A stretch of 36,622 nucleotides of DNA from a virus. Where the stretch lies: positions 1 through 36,622 of the IMG/VR virus record IMGVR_UViG_3300029309_000119; one strand, given 5' to 3'. Position 1 is the stretch's first letter. Each line of letters starts with the position of its first letter. The notes beneath the pieces are model-generated. The model did not search any database. It was not told the origin of the DNA and saw nothing but the letters and a program-made list of their open reading frames with translations. Of this stretch, positions 1-9,017 are shown piece after piece. The position numbers and the translations under genes were made by a program.

Positions 1-3000
1 ATTAGCATTATAAATGTGAGCATCTGTACTATTGTTAAATATTTGAAGAAACTCAGTACCACCATCTTTAAATCTAACGTCTCCACCGTCTGCATCAAGG
101 CTAATGTCACCAGCAACGTCCAAGGTTAAGTCGCCTGATGGATGTAATAGGTTGCCGTCTAGCTGAAGGTTGTTGGTTATCTGTGTAGAGCCATTAACCT
201 TGAGCCTGAATGAGCTATCTGCTGCACCACCCAGCCCCACGTTCTCGCCACTGTCTATGAATATGGCTGTGGCATCGGCTGCTGTCTGAATTGAGGTAGA
301 CGCATTTACTACATCATCAATAGAGGCTTTTTTCAGTGCATTGTCGGTTGCATCAAAGATCATGAACGTGTCAGCAGAAACGGCTGTAGCGCTCGTTAAT
401 CCTGAGATGATGCTAGGGTCTAGGTGTTCCTCTGAAATCGCGCTGTCGGCTATCTTAGCGGCTGTAACGGCATCTGCTTTGAGGTGTACTGTATCTACTG
501 TGTCATTGACTGGCACATTGATATTAGTCTGCGTGAAAGTCATCACCTCTAGGATCGCACCTGATTCTGGCGCTGTATCCATTGTTAAGGTTGTGCCGCT
601 TACGCTGTAATCTGTTTTCTGCTGGTATACACCATCCAAGAATACCTGGGTGTTGTTCTCCGAGACTGGCGATATAGATAGTGTGAACTCTGTGCCTAGG
701 TTTCCGCTGCTGTTGCCATTACAAGTAAACTGATCGTGATTCAGATTGCTTCCTGAGACTGCTGCCCTAACGCTGTAAATAATGACATCACGCCCTGACG
801 GGAGTGCTGCATCAAGCGTCACTGTGGTGCCACTCAACGTGTAGTCTGAGGGGTTCATAAAGACACCCTCTACAAAGACAAATAGATTATCTTCGCTGTT
901 AGGTGCTTGGCTTAACGTAAAGTCTGTGGTCGTAGAGTTTGATGTTGTAAACGTATTGACTGTGAAGGTGTTTGAGCCACCGCCACCACCGATCTCGCCC
1001 CAGGCATCGGTATATCCTTCAAACCTTCCTAGTGTACTGTTGTATCGGATCTGACCTGTAGCAGGTGTAGGCCTTTGTGCTGTTGTACCTACAGGCAATC
1101 TAATTGCATCTGTGGCTGTCCCCACATCTAAGCTAACAGCTGGTGAGGCAGTTTTTATACCTATGCGATTATTTGAAGTATCTACCTTTAATACGTTGGT
1201 GTTGACGGTCACATCTCCTGTAACCGCCAACGTGCCTAGAGTACCTATAGTGGTGACATTTGATAAGGTATCTAGTGCGCTCTCAAAGTATGTCTCAAAG
1301 TCAGTAAGGGCAACCTGTTTCATGGTGCCTGCATCATTGACTACTAATCTGTCTGCATCTGCCAGCGTAGTGCTTGTGGCAGAAGTAGATCCATCAATAA
1401 TATTTAATTCTGTTGTTGTGGCTGTTACACCATCCAGCTTATTGATCTCTGCGGTAGTAGCTGTCACACCATCAAGGATGTTAAGCTCTGCTGCTGTTGA
1501 GGTAATAGCTGTACCACCAAGGGTAATCCCTGTAGTAGTAAGGTCTCCCATTATTAAATTACCAGCTGCATATCCTGTAGCTGATGTATTAACTGTGGTA
1601 GTTGGAGCTGTTTGTGTATCTACAAACAATCTAAATGTGTTATCTACAGAGGCATCGTAGTAAATACCTGCATACTTTGTGGTGCTGGATTCTACGTATT
1701 TGCCGTAGAAGCCAAAATCTGTGCTATTGCCTGTATTAGCATTTGTCAAACCAGTAAAGTTGTTGTCTGTAACCACTGACCCTGTTTGGGTTGTCGTACC
1801 AGATACTGTTAAATTACCTGTAACAGTAAGGTCATTGCTGATCGTTACATCGCTAGGCAATCCGATTGTTAGTGTATCTGTAGCGCTTACTGCTACGTCT
1901 ACTTCATTGTTTGTGCCTGATACCGTAAATGTGTCGCCACCAGAGATCGTCTGTGTGTTTGACCCATCTGATAATGTAAAGCTGGTGCTAATCGCCGCTG
2001 TGCTTGCAGATGTGATCCTACCTTTGGCATCTACAGCTATTACTGGTATGGCTGTCGCAGATCCGTAGGATGCGGCTGTAACGCCTGAGTTATCTAGGGC
2101 CACCGTGATTGTGGTGTTGCCCAAGTTGGTCATGGTTGCAGAACCATCTACGTCACCGTCTATGGTGATAGTTGGATCTGCTACATTGAAATCTAAAGTA
2201 CCGTCCGAATCCTCGTAAGTAACTGAGATGCCAGATTCTGTATTGCTTGAAACCATCGCGCCAACGATGTCTTGCACTCTCTCAGCTTGGAGGGAAACTG
2301 CTCCACTAGATACAGAAAAGTCAGTAGCATTAAAACTAGCAACACCCTTATTACTTGATGTCGCATCTTCTCCTGCGATTGTGATTGTTCCAGATGACTC
2401 TGTGACATCTATACCCTCTCCAGCGCTGAACGTAATGGTGCCGCCTAAAGAGGTAGCTGTAGAGTTGCTTCCATCGGTGACGGTGATTGAACTGTTTGCT
2501 AGCTTAGCGTTAGCAATAGATCCTGCAAGCATGGCATCAGTAATGACTCCACTGCCTATAACTAGATCTATAGTGCCATCAGAATCTTGGTAGGTAGCTG
2601 ATATGCCTGTCTCTGTGTTACCAGAGAACATTGCGCCTACGGTGTCTTGTATCTCTTCTGACAGATCTATATTCGCTGACCCGTCAAAGGACACACCATG
2701 AATCGTCCTGGCTGTAGCAAGCGTATTAGCGGATGCTACGGTTCCAGATGTTAGGGCGATTGTTCCTGTGGTAGCTGGCAATGTGATTGTGACATTACCG
2801 CTGAATGCGCTGTGTGCAGGAGCTTGTAGCCTTGCATAGTGAGCATTGGAGGACTCACAGTAGAAATCTATCCTAGATTGTGTGCCGCCGTTCTTAAGTG
2901 CTATAGCTCCTTGAGAGATCTGCACCCCATTCGTAGAGCCACCACCCACACCCAAAGATGTGGTGATATTGACTGCGCTTGGCAGGCCTACTGTTATTGT

Positions 3001-6000
3001 ACCTGAGCTTTCTCCTACCTCTACTTCATTTGAGGTTCCACTAAATGTGATAGTGCCGCCAAGGGCTGTAGCTGTTGAGCTAGATCCATCTGACACCGAT
3101 ATAGAAGAGTTGCTTAGTAATGAGTTGCCTATGCTTCCAGCTAGCTTAGATGCTGCTATTGAACCTGCTAGCATTGCATTTGTTACTGTTCCTGTATCTC
3201 CTGTGCCAATTAAATCTCCTGAGCTTGTCGGTAGGTCTACTGTAATATTTCCGCTGAACTCTGAGTGTGCAGGCGCTCTTAGTCTTGCATAGTGAGCGTT
3301 GCTAGCTTCACAATATAAATCCACGGCTGAACGAGTACCGCCATTTTTTATTGATACTGTGCCTTGAGATATACTAACCCCATTACTACCACCAAACGTA
3401 GATGTGCCAGTAAAGCTAGGATTTGCAGCATTATTTATTGCAGGGCTTGTGAGTGTTTTGTTTGTTAGTGTATCTGTAGTTGTTCTACCAACAAGCGTGT
3501 CAGTAGTAGCAGGCAAAGTTATTGTTACATTGCCACTAAAATTTGCATGTGCAGGAGCTTGCAACCTTGCATAGTGCGCATTTGAAGCTTCGCAATAAAA
3601 GTCTATTCTGGATTGTGTGCCTGCATTCTTTAAACTTAAAGCACCTACACTAAGTGTAGATCCATTGGCTCCTCCTACATTGAATGGCTTGTTTGATGTT
3701 AAGAAGCCACCTGAATTGTTCCATAGAATAGTCGGCTTGGAACTTGATCCACCAAACTCTAAACCTGCACCGTCTGTAGCTGCTAGTGATGACGCATTCT
3801 TAGCAAATCTTATAGTGGAGTCTTCAACATCAAGGTTAGCTGTATTTAGGGTTACTGTTGTACCCTGGACAGTAAGATCACCTGTAACTACTAAATCGTT
3901 ACCAATGGTGACATCATCTGGTAATCCTATTGTGATACCAGCAGATTCTGAGCCTGACCCAGATACCTCTATTTCGTTTGTGGTGCCTGTTACAGTCGCA
4001 ACATAGTTACCTGTGGTGTCAGTACCTAATGCTACAGAATTTGCCTGTATGGTCGCTGTAAGCGTTCCTGAGGCTAGGTCTGTGATAGTTACTGAGCCAC
4101 CAAGATCTCCTGCTAACGTAATCGTGAAATCATCTACATTAGCGTCAATCGTTCCATCTGAATCTTGATAGGTGAGAGCAATCCCGCTTTCTGTGTTAGA
4201 AGAAAGCATAGCCCCTACTATGTCTTGGATTCTTTCTGCCTGAAGTGTTACCGCTCCGCTTGATACAGCGAAGTCTGTAGCGTCAAAGGAGGCGACACCT
4301 TTGTTAGAGTCGGTGGCATCCTCAGCACTGATGGTAATTGCTGCAGTCTCGCTACCACTTCCAGATACATCAATCCCTTCGCCTGCTGCGATTGTAGCGA
4401 CATAATTACCCGTTGTGTCTGTACCAAGGGCCACCGAATTTGCTTGAATCGTTGTAGAGATCGTGACGTTTCCTAGGTCAGTCATTGTCGCGCTACCCGC
4501 AACATCACCTGACAGAGCTATCGTTGGATCATTTACATTAAAATCTAAGGTTCCGTCTGAATCTTCATAAGTGACTGATATGCCGCTCTCTGTGTTGGAG
4601 CTGACCATTGCACCTACAATATCTTGTACTCGTTCTGCGTTTAGGGTTACGTCACCTGAGCTAACTGTGAAATCTGTGCTGTCAAAAGACGCGATACCCT
4701 TATTAGAATCTGTCGCATCTTCTGCTGATATGGTTATGGCTGCTGTTTCAGAGCCTGAACCACTGACATTGATACCCTCACCAGCCGTTGCCGTAGCAAT
4801 ATAATTACCAGTGGTATCTGTCCCTAAGGCTATAGAGTTGGCTTGTATAGTTGTGGTAATCGTTACATTGCCCAGGTTAGTGATCGTGCCACTACCTGCG
4901 ACATCACCGCTTAGGGTGATCGTAGGATCTGCTACGTCAAAGTCCAGCTTGCCGTTTGTGTCATCGTATGTAACAGCAATACCGTTCTCAGTATTACTGC
5001 TGACCATAGCGCCTACAATGTCTTCTACTCGCTCTGCTACTAAGCTAACTGCACCAGAAGATACAGAGAAGTCCGTACTATTGAACGAGGCAATACCTTT
5101 GTTGCTATCAGTTGCGTCCTCTGCAGATATGGTGACTGCTGCCGTTTCTGACCCACTGCCACTAACGTCTATGCCTTCACCTGCAGCGATAGTTGCTATG
5201 TAGTTACCAGTAGTGTCAGTACCAAGCGCTACACTGTTCGCCTGGATTGTTGCAGTCAGGGTTGCAGATGCCAGATCTGTAATTGTGACAGATCCACCCA
5301 GGTCTCCTGCGAGGGAGATAGTGAAGTCATCTACGTTGAAATCTAATGTTCCGTCAGAGTCCTCATAGCTGACAGCAATGCCTGATTCGGTGTTGCTAGA
5401 CACCATAGCGCCTACAGTATCTTGGATCACCTCTGCTAGCGCTGTGCCGTTGACTGTAATTGCATCAGCTTCTAGGGTGCCATCTATGTCCGCATTACCC
5501 GATATATCCAGCGTAGCAGCGTCTAATTCCCCTGTTAATGTGACATTTCGGAATCCTGCGATGTCTGAGTTAGCGTCTACTGCAACCGCCTTAGAAGCGA
5601 CTACAGTGCCTACAGTGGTGCCATCTAAAAGATTGATCTCTGCTGTAGTAAGCGTTGCGCCATCAAGTATCTCTAACTCTGGCTCTGTAATGCTGGCACT
5701 GCCAATAACAAAGCTAGTACCTGTGATGGTAGTACCTGTAATTGTGGTGCCTGTAATTGCTGCTGGTGTATTTGCTCCAATCACCATGCCATCTGCTGAC
5801 CCGCCGTCTATATCAGGCGTGTTGATGTCAGGGGTGGTTATAACAGGCGATACGAGCGTTTTGTTGGTCAGGTTCTGTGTACCCGTTAGGGTAGCGACAG
5901 TCGCATCAATATTTACAGTAAGAGTATTGCCACTGCCAACCGTGGATATGCCCGTACCACCTGCTATGTTTAAAACTTCTGTGTTTAGATCTATGTTGAG

Positions 6001-6420
6001 AGGCCCGCCTGAATCTCCTTGATAATCAAGGTCTTGGGCATCTATTTCTGCGTCTACATACGCTTTGATTGATTGTTGTGTTGCAAGAGCAGTATTGCTG
6101 TTACTGCCTAAGTTGTCTTCATCCAGGATAGTTGTAGCGACTACTCCAGATCCACCTAGCTGTACATTGTGTAGCTTCTGCGTTAACGACTGTGCTGCTG
6201 TTGCATTTGTGACAGTCCAGTTGTCGTTGTTATTGTCATATATTAAAAGCGCACCACCATTTGATGCTGCAAGTGTTACGTCAGCGACTGACTTAGAAAG
6301 TATTGTATTAGGGCCTGCTAGTCCTTGTGTGCCTGCTGTTACTACACTGATTGCACTTCCATCTACGACTGTAACTTGATTAGCCGCCTGAGTGCTGGTG
6401 ACTGATACCTTTGCTACCAT
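1..6420 (-). CDS. Giant repetitive phage appendage/tail-fibre-like protein (partial, C-terminus off the left edge)
   Basis: An uninterrupted reading frame runs from the ATG at 6420 to base 1 (2140 codons) with no stop, so the C-terminus lies outside the window. The ATG overlaps the previous gene's stop as TAATG. The translation is rich in Gly, Ser, Thr, Asp and Ala and almost free of Cys, as expected of beta-structured tail fibres. Seen in it: an N-terminal segment that looks like a virion anchor, about three and a half tandem 133-residue repeats, three copies of a module containing DFYCEASNAHYARLQAPAH, the fibre motif AELNILDG repeated with variants, and two related beta-sandwich-like segments encoded near 490-960. 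Its likely role is a virion appendage that contacts the host. I infer this from composition and repeats; the exact family is unknown. Many open frames on the opposite strand are by-products of this composition. Confidence 0.85.
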   Translation of the reverse strand, partial: MVAKVSVTSTQAANQVTVVDGSAISVVTAGTQGLAGPNTILSKSVADVTLAASNGGALLIYDNNNDNWTVTNATAAQSLTQKLHNVQLGGSGVVATTILDEDNLGSNSNTALATQQSIKAYVDAEIDAQDLDYQGDSGGPLNIDLNTEVLNIAGGTGISTVGSGNTLTVNIDATVATLTGTQNLTNKTLVSPVITTPDINTPDIDGGSADGMVIGANTPAAITGTTITGTTITGTSFVIGSASITEPELEILDGATLTTAEINLLDGTTVGTVVASKAVAVDANSDIAGFRNVTLTGELDAATLDISGNADIDGTLEADAITVNGTALAEVIQDTVGAMVSSNTESGIAVSYEDSDGTLDFNVDDFTISLAGDLGGSVTITDLASATLTATIQANSVALGTDTTGNYIATIAAGEGIDVSGSGSETAAVTISAEDATDSNKGIASFNSTDFSVSSGAVSLVAERVEDIVGAMVSSNTENGIAVTYDDTNGKLDFDVADPTITLSGDVAGSGTITNLGNVTITTTIQANSIALGTDTTGNYIATATAGEGINVSGSGSETAAITISAEDATDSNKGIASFDSTDFTVSSGDVTLNAERVQDIVGAMVSSNTESGISVTYEDSDGTLDFNVNDPTIALSGDVAGSATMTDLGNVTISTTIQANSVALGTDTTGNYVATIAAGEGIDVSGSGSETAAITISAEDATDSNKGVASFDATDFAVSSGAVTLQAERIQDIVGAMLSSNTESGIALTYQDSDGTIDANVDDFTITLAGDLGGSVTITDLASGTLTATIQANSVALGTDTTGNYVATVTGTTNEIEVSGSGSESAGITIGLPDDVTIGNDLVVTGDLTVQGTTVTLNTANLDVEDSTIRFAKNASSLAATDGAGLEFGGSSSKPTILWNNSGGFLTSNKPFNVGGANGSTLSVGALSLKNAGTQSRIDFYCEASNAHYARLQAPAHANFSGNVTITLPATTDTLVGRTTTDTLTNKTLTSPAINNAANPSFTGTSTFGGSNGVSISQGTVSIKNGGTRSAVDLYCEASNAHYARLRAPAHSEFSGNITVDLPTSSGDLIGTGDTGTVTNAMLAGSIAASKLAGSIGNSLLSNSSISVSDGSSSTATALGGTITFSGTSNEVEVGESSGTITVGLPSAVNITTSLGVGGGSTNGVQISQGAIALKNGGTQSRIDFYCESSNAHYARLQAPAHSAFSGNVTITLPATTGTIALTSGTVASANTLATARTIHGVSFDGSANIDLSEEIQDTVGAMFSGNTETGISATYQDSDGTIDLVIGSGVITDAMLAGSIANAKLANSSITVTDGSNSTATSLGGTITFSAGEGIDVTESSGTITIAGEDATSSNKGVASFNATDFSVSSGAVSLQAERVQDIVGAMVSSNTESGISVTYEDSDGTLDFNVADPTITIDGDVDGSATMTNLGNTTITVALDNSGVTAASYGSATAIPVIAVDAKGRITSASTAAISTSFTLSDGSNTQTISGGDTFTVSGTNNEVDVAVSATDTLTIGLPSDVTISNDLTVTGNLTVSGTTTQTGSVVTDNNFTGLTNANTGNSTDFGFYGKYVESSTTKYAGIYYDASVDNTFRLFVDTQTAPTTTVNTSATGYAAGNLIMGDLTTTGITLGGTAITSTAAELNILDGVTATTAEINKLDGVTATTTELNIIDGSTSATSTTLADADRLVVNDAGTMKQVALTDFETYFESALDTLSNVTTIGTLGTLAVTGDVTVNTNVLKVDTSNNRIGIKTASPAVSLDVGTATDAIRLPVGTTAQRPTPATGQIRYNSTLGRFEGYTDAWGEIGGGGGSNTFTVNTFTTSNSTTTDFTLSQAPNSEDNLFVFVEGVFMNPSDYTLSGTTVTLDAALPSGRDVIIYSVRAAVSGSNLNHDQFTCNGNSSGNLGTEFTLSISPVSENNTQVFLDGVYQQKTDYSVSGTTLTMDTAPESGAILEVMTFTQTNINVPVNDTVDTVHLKADAVTAAKIADSAISEEHLDPSIISGLTSATAVSADTFMIFDATDNALKKASIDDVVNASTSIQTAADATAIFIDSGENVGLGGAADSSFRLKVNGSTQITNNLQLDGNLLHPSGDLTLDVAGDISLDADGGDVRFKDGGTEFLQIFNNSTDAHIYNAN
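2780..3645 (-). repeat. Three dispersed copies of a fibre module
   Basis: A segment reading GTQSRIDFYCEASNAHYARL followed by a short QAPAH..FSGN stretch is encoded three times. Its core lies at about 3566-3604, 3286-3324 and 2832-2871, each time followed by a beta-strand stretch like NVTITLPATT. The middle copy is the most diverged (RSAVDLYCEASNAHYARLRAP). This is probably a duplicated structural knob or strand module in the appendage protein. Confidence 0.75.
3900..5433 (-). repeat. Tandem 399-nt (133-residue) repeats inside the giant appendage gene
   Basis: Units begin with a variant of ERVQDIVGAMVSSNTESGI, encoded at about 5402-5433, 5003-5035, 4605-4636 and 4207-4238. The spacing is close to 399 nt each time. 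Each unit continues through GDLGGSVTITDL or GDVAGS-type text, IQANSVALGTDTTGNYVAT and ISAEDATDSNKG. The fourth unit is truncated. Two more unit starts occur at about 2629-2660 and 2255-2287. The copies are far closer in protein than in codon use. Confidence 0.85.
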
Positions 6421-6773
6421 TATCTGCTGACTCCACGTCTAACTGAGTAGGTGCCTTCTAAGATCTTAAACTTAACGCCTGCACTGTTGCCTATGATTAG
6501 GTCATAAACGCCGTCTGAAGCGCTCATACTGGCTGTATCGGAAGCTGGTATAGTGAGGGTGACAGTTCCTGCTGAACCGCCAAAGGCTATTCTACCGTTG
6601 GCTACGGTAAGGGTGAGGACTTCTGAAGAGCTGTCTTCATCAGATCGTAGATCCATCTCACCTGTTGTATAACCAGTGAGATTTGTAAGAGCGTTATCTG
6701 AACCTCTTAAGGTAAGGGTCTTAGAAAATGTAGCTCCTTGCTCTATTATAAAATGGTGAAAACCTGCACTCAT
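6420..6773 (-). CDS. Small phage structural protein, probable adaptor next to the appendage gene
   Basis: A 117-residue acidic to neutral protein with no Cys and a beta-rich pattern. The N-terminus (FHHFIIEQGATFSKTLTLRG) resembles the start of small phage proteins encoded just upstream of tail-fibre genes, which are often baseplate- or fibre-associated. The C-terminal half reads like a beta-sandwich ending in a strand (LEGTYSVRRG). The start ATG at 6773 has only a weak ribosome-binding sequence. The stop codon shares a base with the start of the giant appendage gene, implying translational coupling and a linked job. No catalytic motif is visible. The family name is not certain. Confidence 0.7.
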   Translation of the reverse strand: MSAGFHHFIIEQGATFSKTLTLRGSDNALTNLTGYTTGEMDLRSDEDSSSEVLTLTVANGRIAFGGSAGTVTLTIPASDTASMSASDGVYDLIIGNSAGVKFKILEGTYSVRRGVSR

Positions 6774-6886
6774 ACTCTGTCCTGTAAAATATATTCATGG
6801 TTTCTACCAATTTATCAGCATCTGCTTTATGTAATCATAGCATTATTTGACACTGCTGTGCCTTGCTACATCCCACAGAATACTTA

Positions 6887-7279
6887 CTACTTCTTCTGTG
6901 TACTTTTCTTAGGACGACCACGCTTCTTTGGAGCAGGCTTTTCTTCTTTCTCTTCTGGCGCTTCTCCACCTTCCCAGGCTTCATTCACATCTGGTGTTGA
7001 TGGATCATCAGCGACATAATGACCTTGATCGTTTCTTGCTCTTTTTGGCTCTTCTGATTCGTCTTTGTCCTCTTCCATTTCTACAGGCTCGCCAACTTCG
7101 TCAGGCATATCATCTTTGATTTCTATTGCCCAGCTATTAGCCACAAAGGTTTCCATCATGGCTTCTTGCCAATCTTCCTTTGCATCAATTTTTTCATCAG
7201 CTTGATATAGCTTTGTCTCTGTACCAAGCTCGTTTGTAGCACCTGCTTTTGGAACTATAATTTTGTATTTCTTACTCAT
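6887..7279 (-). CDS. Small acidic phage head-region protein with AT-hook-like C-terminus
   Basis: 130 residues. The N-terminal part (about 1-55) could form a small globular domain. A very acidic stretch of Glu and Asp follows (about 58-78), then a conserved-looking segment (RARNDQGHYVADDPSTPDVNEAW) that I recall seeing in other marine phage proteins. The C-terminus is basic, KKRGRPKK, an AT-hook-like motif that can bind the minor groove of AT-rich DNA. The start ATG at 7279 has a good Shine-Dalgarno AAGGAG. It is the first gene after a terminator-like hairpin that follows the capsid genes. A head-completion or DNA-associated virion protein is possible, but the function is unknown. Confidence 0.75.
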   Translation of the reverse strand: MSKKYKIIVPKAGATNELGTETKLYQADEKIDAKEDWQEAMMETFVANSWAIEIKDDMPDEVGEPVEMEEDKDESEEPKRARNDQGHYVADDPSTPDVNEAWEGGEAPEEKEEKPAPKKRGRPKKSTQKK

Positions 7280-7290
7280 TGCTTCTCCTT

Positions 7291-7318
7291 AAAAGAGGGG
7301 GGCAGTTACCCACCCCCC
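7291..7318 (-). terminator. Terminator-like G6/C6 hairpin after the capsid genes
   Basis: On the minus strand, GGGGGG (7318-7313), a 10-nt loop and CCCCCC (7302-7297) are followed by TC and four T residues (7294-7291). This fits an intrinsic terminator or attenuator between the 149-residue head gene and the next gene. The short T-run suggests partial readthrough. Confidence 0.6.
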
Positions 7319-7331
7319 ATTACCTTTTGCG

Positions 7332-7781
7332 TTAAGCGCTTGAGCTACTGTCAGCATCAACGTTATGCCTTGGATGACCTTTTACAATCATCGCAGAGCA
7401 AGGTGTGCCAGTAGAGTGGGAGCCAGTAAAGTCTGCCACTACTCTGATATACCTTGATCCACCAACATAACCGATGCCTGTCACTGCAGGAGCTTCAGCA
7501 TTATCGTCAAAAGTGGCGAATATACCGTTGCTGTCTACAGATCCATCAGTAACTGAGCTGCTAGAAGTGACCGCAGTGTAGGTAGAATCGTCTGAGCTTT
7601 CCTCAAGTTTGAAATCAATCTTGACTGAGCTAGACAATGTAACCCCTTCTGCACCCATATCAACGATAGCCATAGCGCCTTCAAAACCTTGAAGGTCTAC
7701 ACCTGTACCGTTGGCATCGGCTGTTCTAACAGCAGGAGCAAGCGATTGAACCGCAAGTAAATTATTTGCTAAATCTTTCAT
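7332..7781 (-). CDS. Phage virion structural protein downstream of the major capsid gene
   Basis: 149 residues, beginning MKDLANNLLAVQSLAPAVRT, with a strong GGAGG ribosome-binding site just upstream of the ATG at 7781. The sequence is rich in Ser, Thr, Val and Asp with alternating hydrophobic residues. This is typical of small beta-sandwich capsid-associated proteins such as decoration or head-tail connector components. It lies 9 nt after the major capsid gene and before the terminator-like hairpin, so it is probably expressed at a similarly high level to capsid. It carries a serine-rich C-terminus (DADSSSSA). I do not recognise a named family. Decoration or head-to-tail joining is an inference from position. 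Confidence 0.75.
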   Translation of the reverse strand: MKDLANNLLAVQSLAPAVRTADANGTGVDLQGFEGAMAIVDMGAEGVTLSSSVKIDFKLEESSDDSTYTAVTSSSSVTDGSVDSNGIFATFDDNAEAPAVTGIGYVGGSRYIRVVADFTGSHSTGTPCSAMIVKGHPRHNVDADSSSSA

Positions 7782-7790
7782 GCTGCCTCC

Positions 7791-9008
7791 TTACGCTGAG
7801 ATATTTTGTTTAACAATAGCCTCTGCCTGTATGACCTGACCACCAACTCTACGTCTTGCAACATATCTAACATTGCCTGAAGTAGCTTGTGTGAACGGAT
7901 CACGTGACACGCTGAGGTTTACCCTGTCTACAATCATGTAGGCTCTGTTGAAATCACCAAAAATAATTGGCTTTGCACCCGCAGCCACATCTGGCATATC
8001 GGTTGCTTCAACATATGGAAATCCTAAAATAGTATTAGGAACTCCAGCCTGCAAAGACATACCTGCTTGGAACACATATTGTCCCGCAGTATCTTTGAGC
8101 TTTCTGATTGCAGCTAATGTACTTCTATTGAAAACAAAAGTACCTGATCGGCTGTATTCTGCTTTGATTGAATGAACCAAGCTAATTAGTCCATCAGCAG
8201 TGAGTAGAGTACCGCTACCAGAGTTTACTGAGCTAACATTTGAGTTAGTCAATAGCCCTTCTGGTTTGCCTACTGCGTCACCACTTACAAATGCAGTACC
8301 TTCAGCTTTTGCAAATTGCTCTGCAAATTCTGATTGCATTTCAGCCTCTAAGTCAAAGACTGTATCTTCTAAGTCCTGCTCAGAAATATCAATCAGAGCG
8401 TAATGCTCATGAGCTGGTATTTCTTCCAGACCTACCTGATAACCAGTAGTCTCAGATCTTGTTCCTGATTCTGAAACCCACTGAGCAGCGAATTGTCCAG
8501 TTCTTTTAGGAACCTGGATGCTTCTTTGCCCTGTGCTTCTGACCCTTGCAATACTTCTGATCGGTGAAATCTCTGTTACTGTTTTAAGTAACTCTCTCAC
8601 GTACTCAGGAGGTGCAAGATAACCGCCTGTAGAGTCATTACTGACTGTTAAGGCTTTAACTTCCATCTCGTTTAGGCTTTCTTTACCTTTACGGATGTAG
8701 TTATCAAACGCTGCTAGAGTTTCGTCAACTTGCTTGCTGTCAAACCCAGAGTTAGGCCTTTTAATAAAGGTCTCCAAGTTCTCCAACTTCTCATTAACTT
8801 GCTCTTGAGCGCTTTGCGATTTTGTGATCTCTTGATTAATATCTTCAAGACTGTCCAATTTCTCTTCAATCTTTCCGATCTTCGCATCAAGATCTGCCAC
8901 AGCTTCGCCTTTTTCAAGTCTCTCCAGCTTTTCGTCATTGGCTTTTTTGAAATCTTCAAACGCCTTGCCGAACTCCTGGACGACTTCTTTGACATCTAAA
9001 TCTGCCAT
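7791..9008 (-). CDS. Major capsid protein, HK97 type with N-terminal delta domain
   Basis: 405 residues. Residues 1-115 form a charged, heptad-like coiled coil (many Glu and Lys, few aromatics) that matches the scaffold-like delta domain of HK97-type capsid proteins. The body starts near KALTVSNDSTGGYL (about 119-131), the usual place for cleavage by the prohead protease. It continues with family-like features (PPEYVRELLKTVTEISPIRS, and a C-terminal stretch including FGDFNRAYMIVDRV). The length fits the family. The start ATG at 9008 follows a GGAG site. It is encoded directly after the prohead protease. Many copies would assemble into the icosahedral shell. Confidence 0.93.
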   Translation of the reverse strand: MADLDVKEVVQEFGKAFEDFKKANDEKLERLEKGEAVADLDAKIGKIEEKLDSLEDINQEITKSQSAQEQVNEKLENLETFIKRPNSGFDSKQVDETLAAFDNYIRKGKESLNEMEVKALTVSNDSTGGYLAPPEYVRELLKTVTEISPIRSIARVRSTGQRSIQVPKRTGQFAAQWVSESGTRSETTGYQVGLEEIPAHEHYALIDISEQDLEDTVFDLEAEMQSEFAEQFAKAEGTAFVSGDAVGKPEGLLTNSNVSSVNSGSGTLLTADGLISLVHSIKAEYSRSGTFVFNRSTLAAIRKLKDTAGQYVFQAGMSLQAGVPNTILGFPYVEATDMPDVAAGAKPIIFGDFNRAYMIVDRVNLSVSRDPFTQATSGNVRYVARRRVGGQVIQAEAIVKQNISA

Positions 9009-9017
9009 GTGCGTCTC

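Noticed and set aside
341-6379. Many long plus-strand open frames opposite the giant appendage gene
   Set aside because: They are low-complexity, rich in Val, Ser, Pro and Ala, have no ribosome-binding sites, and lie antisense to a continuous 2140-codon frame with recognisable fibre repeats.
8714-8999. Overlapping frames on both strands in the capsid N-terminus
   Set aside because: The real gene is the major capsid protein; the others are shadows of its Lys/Glu-rich coiled coil.
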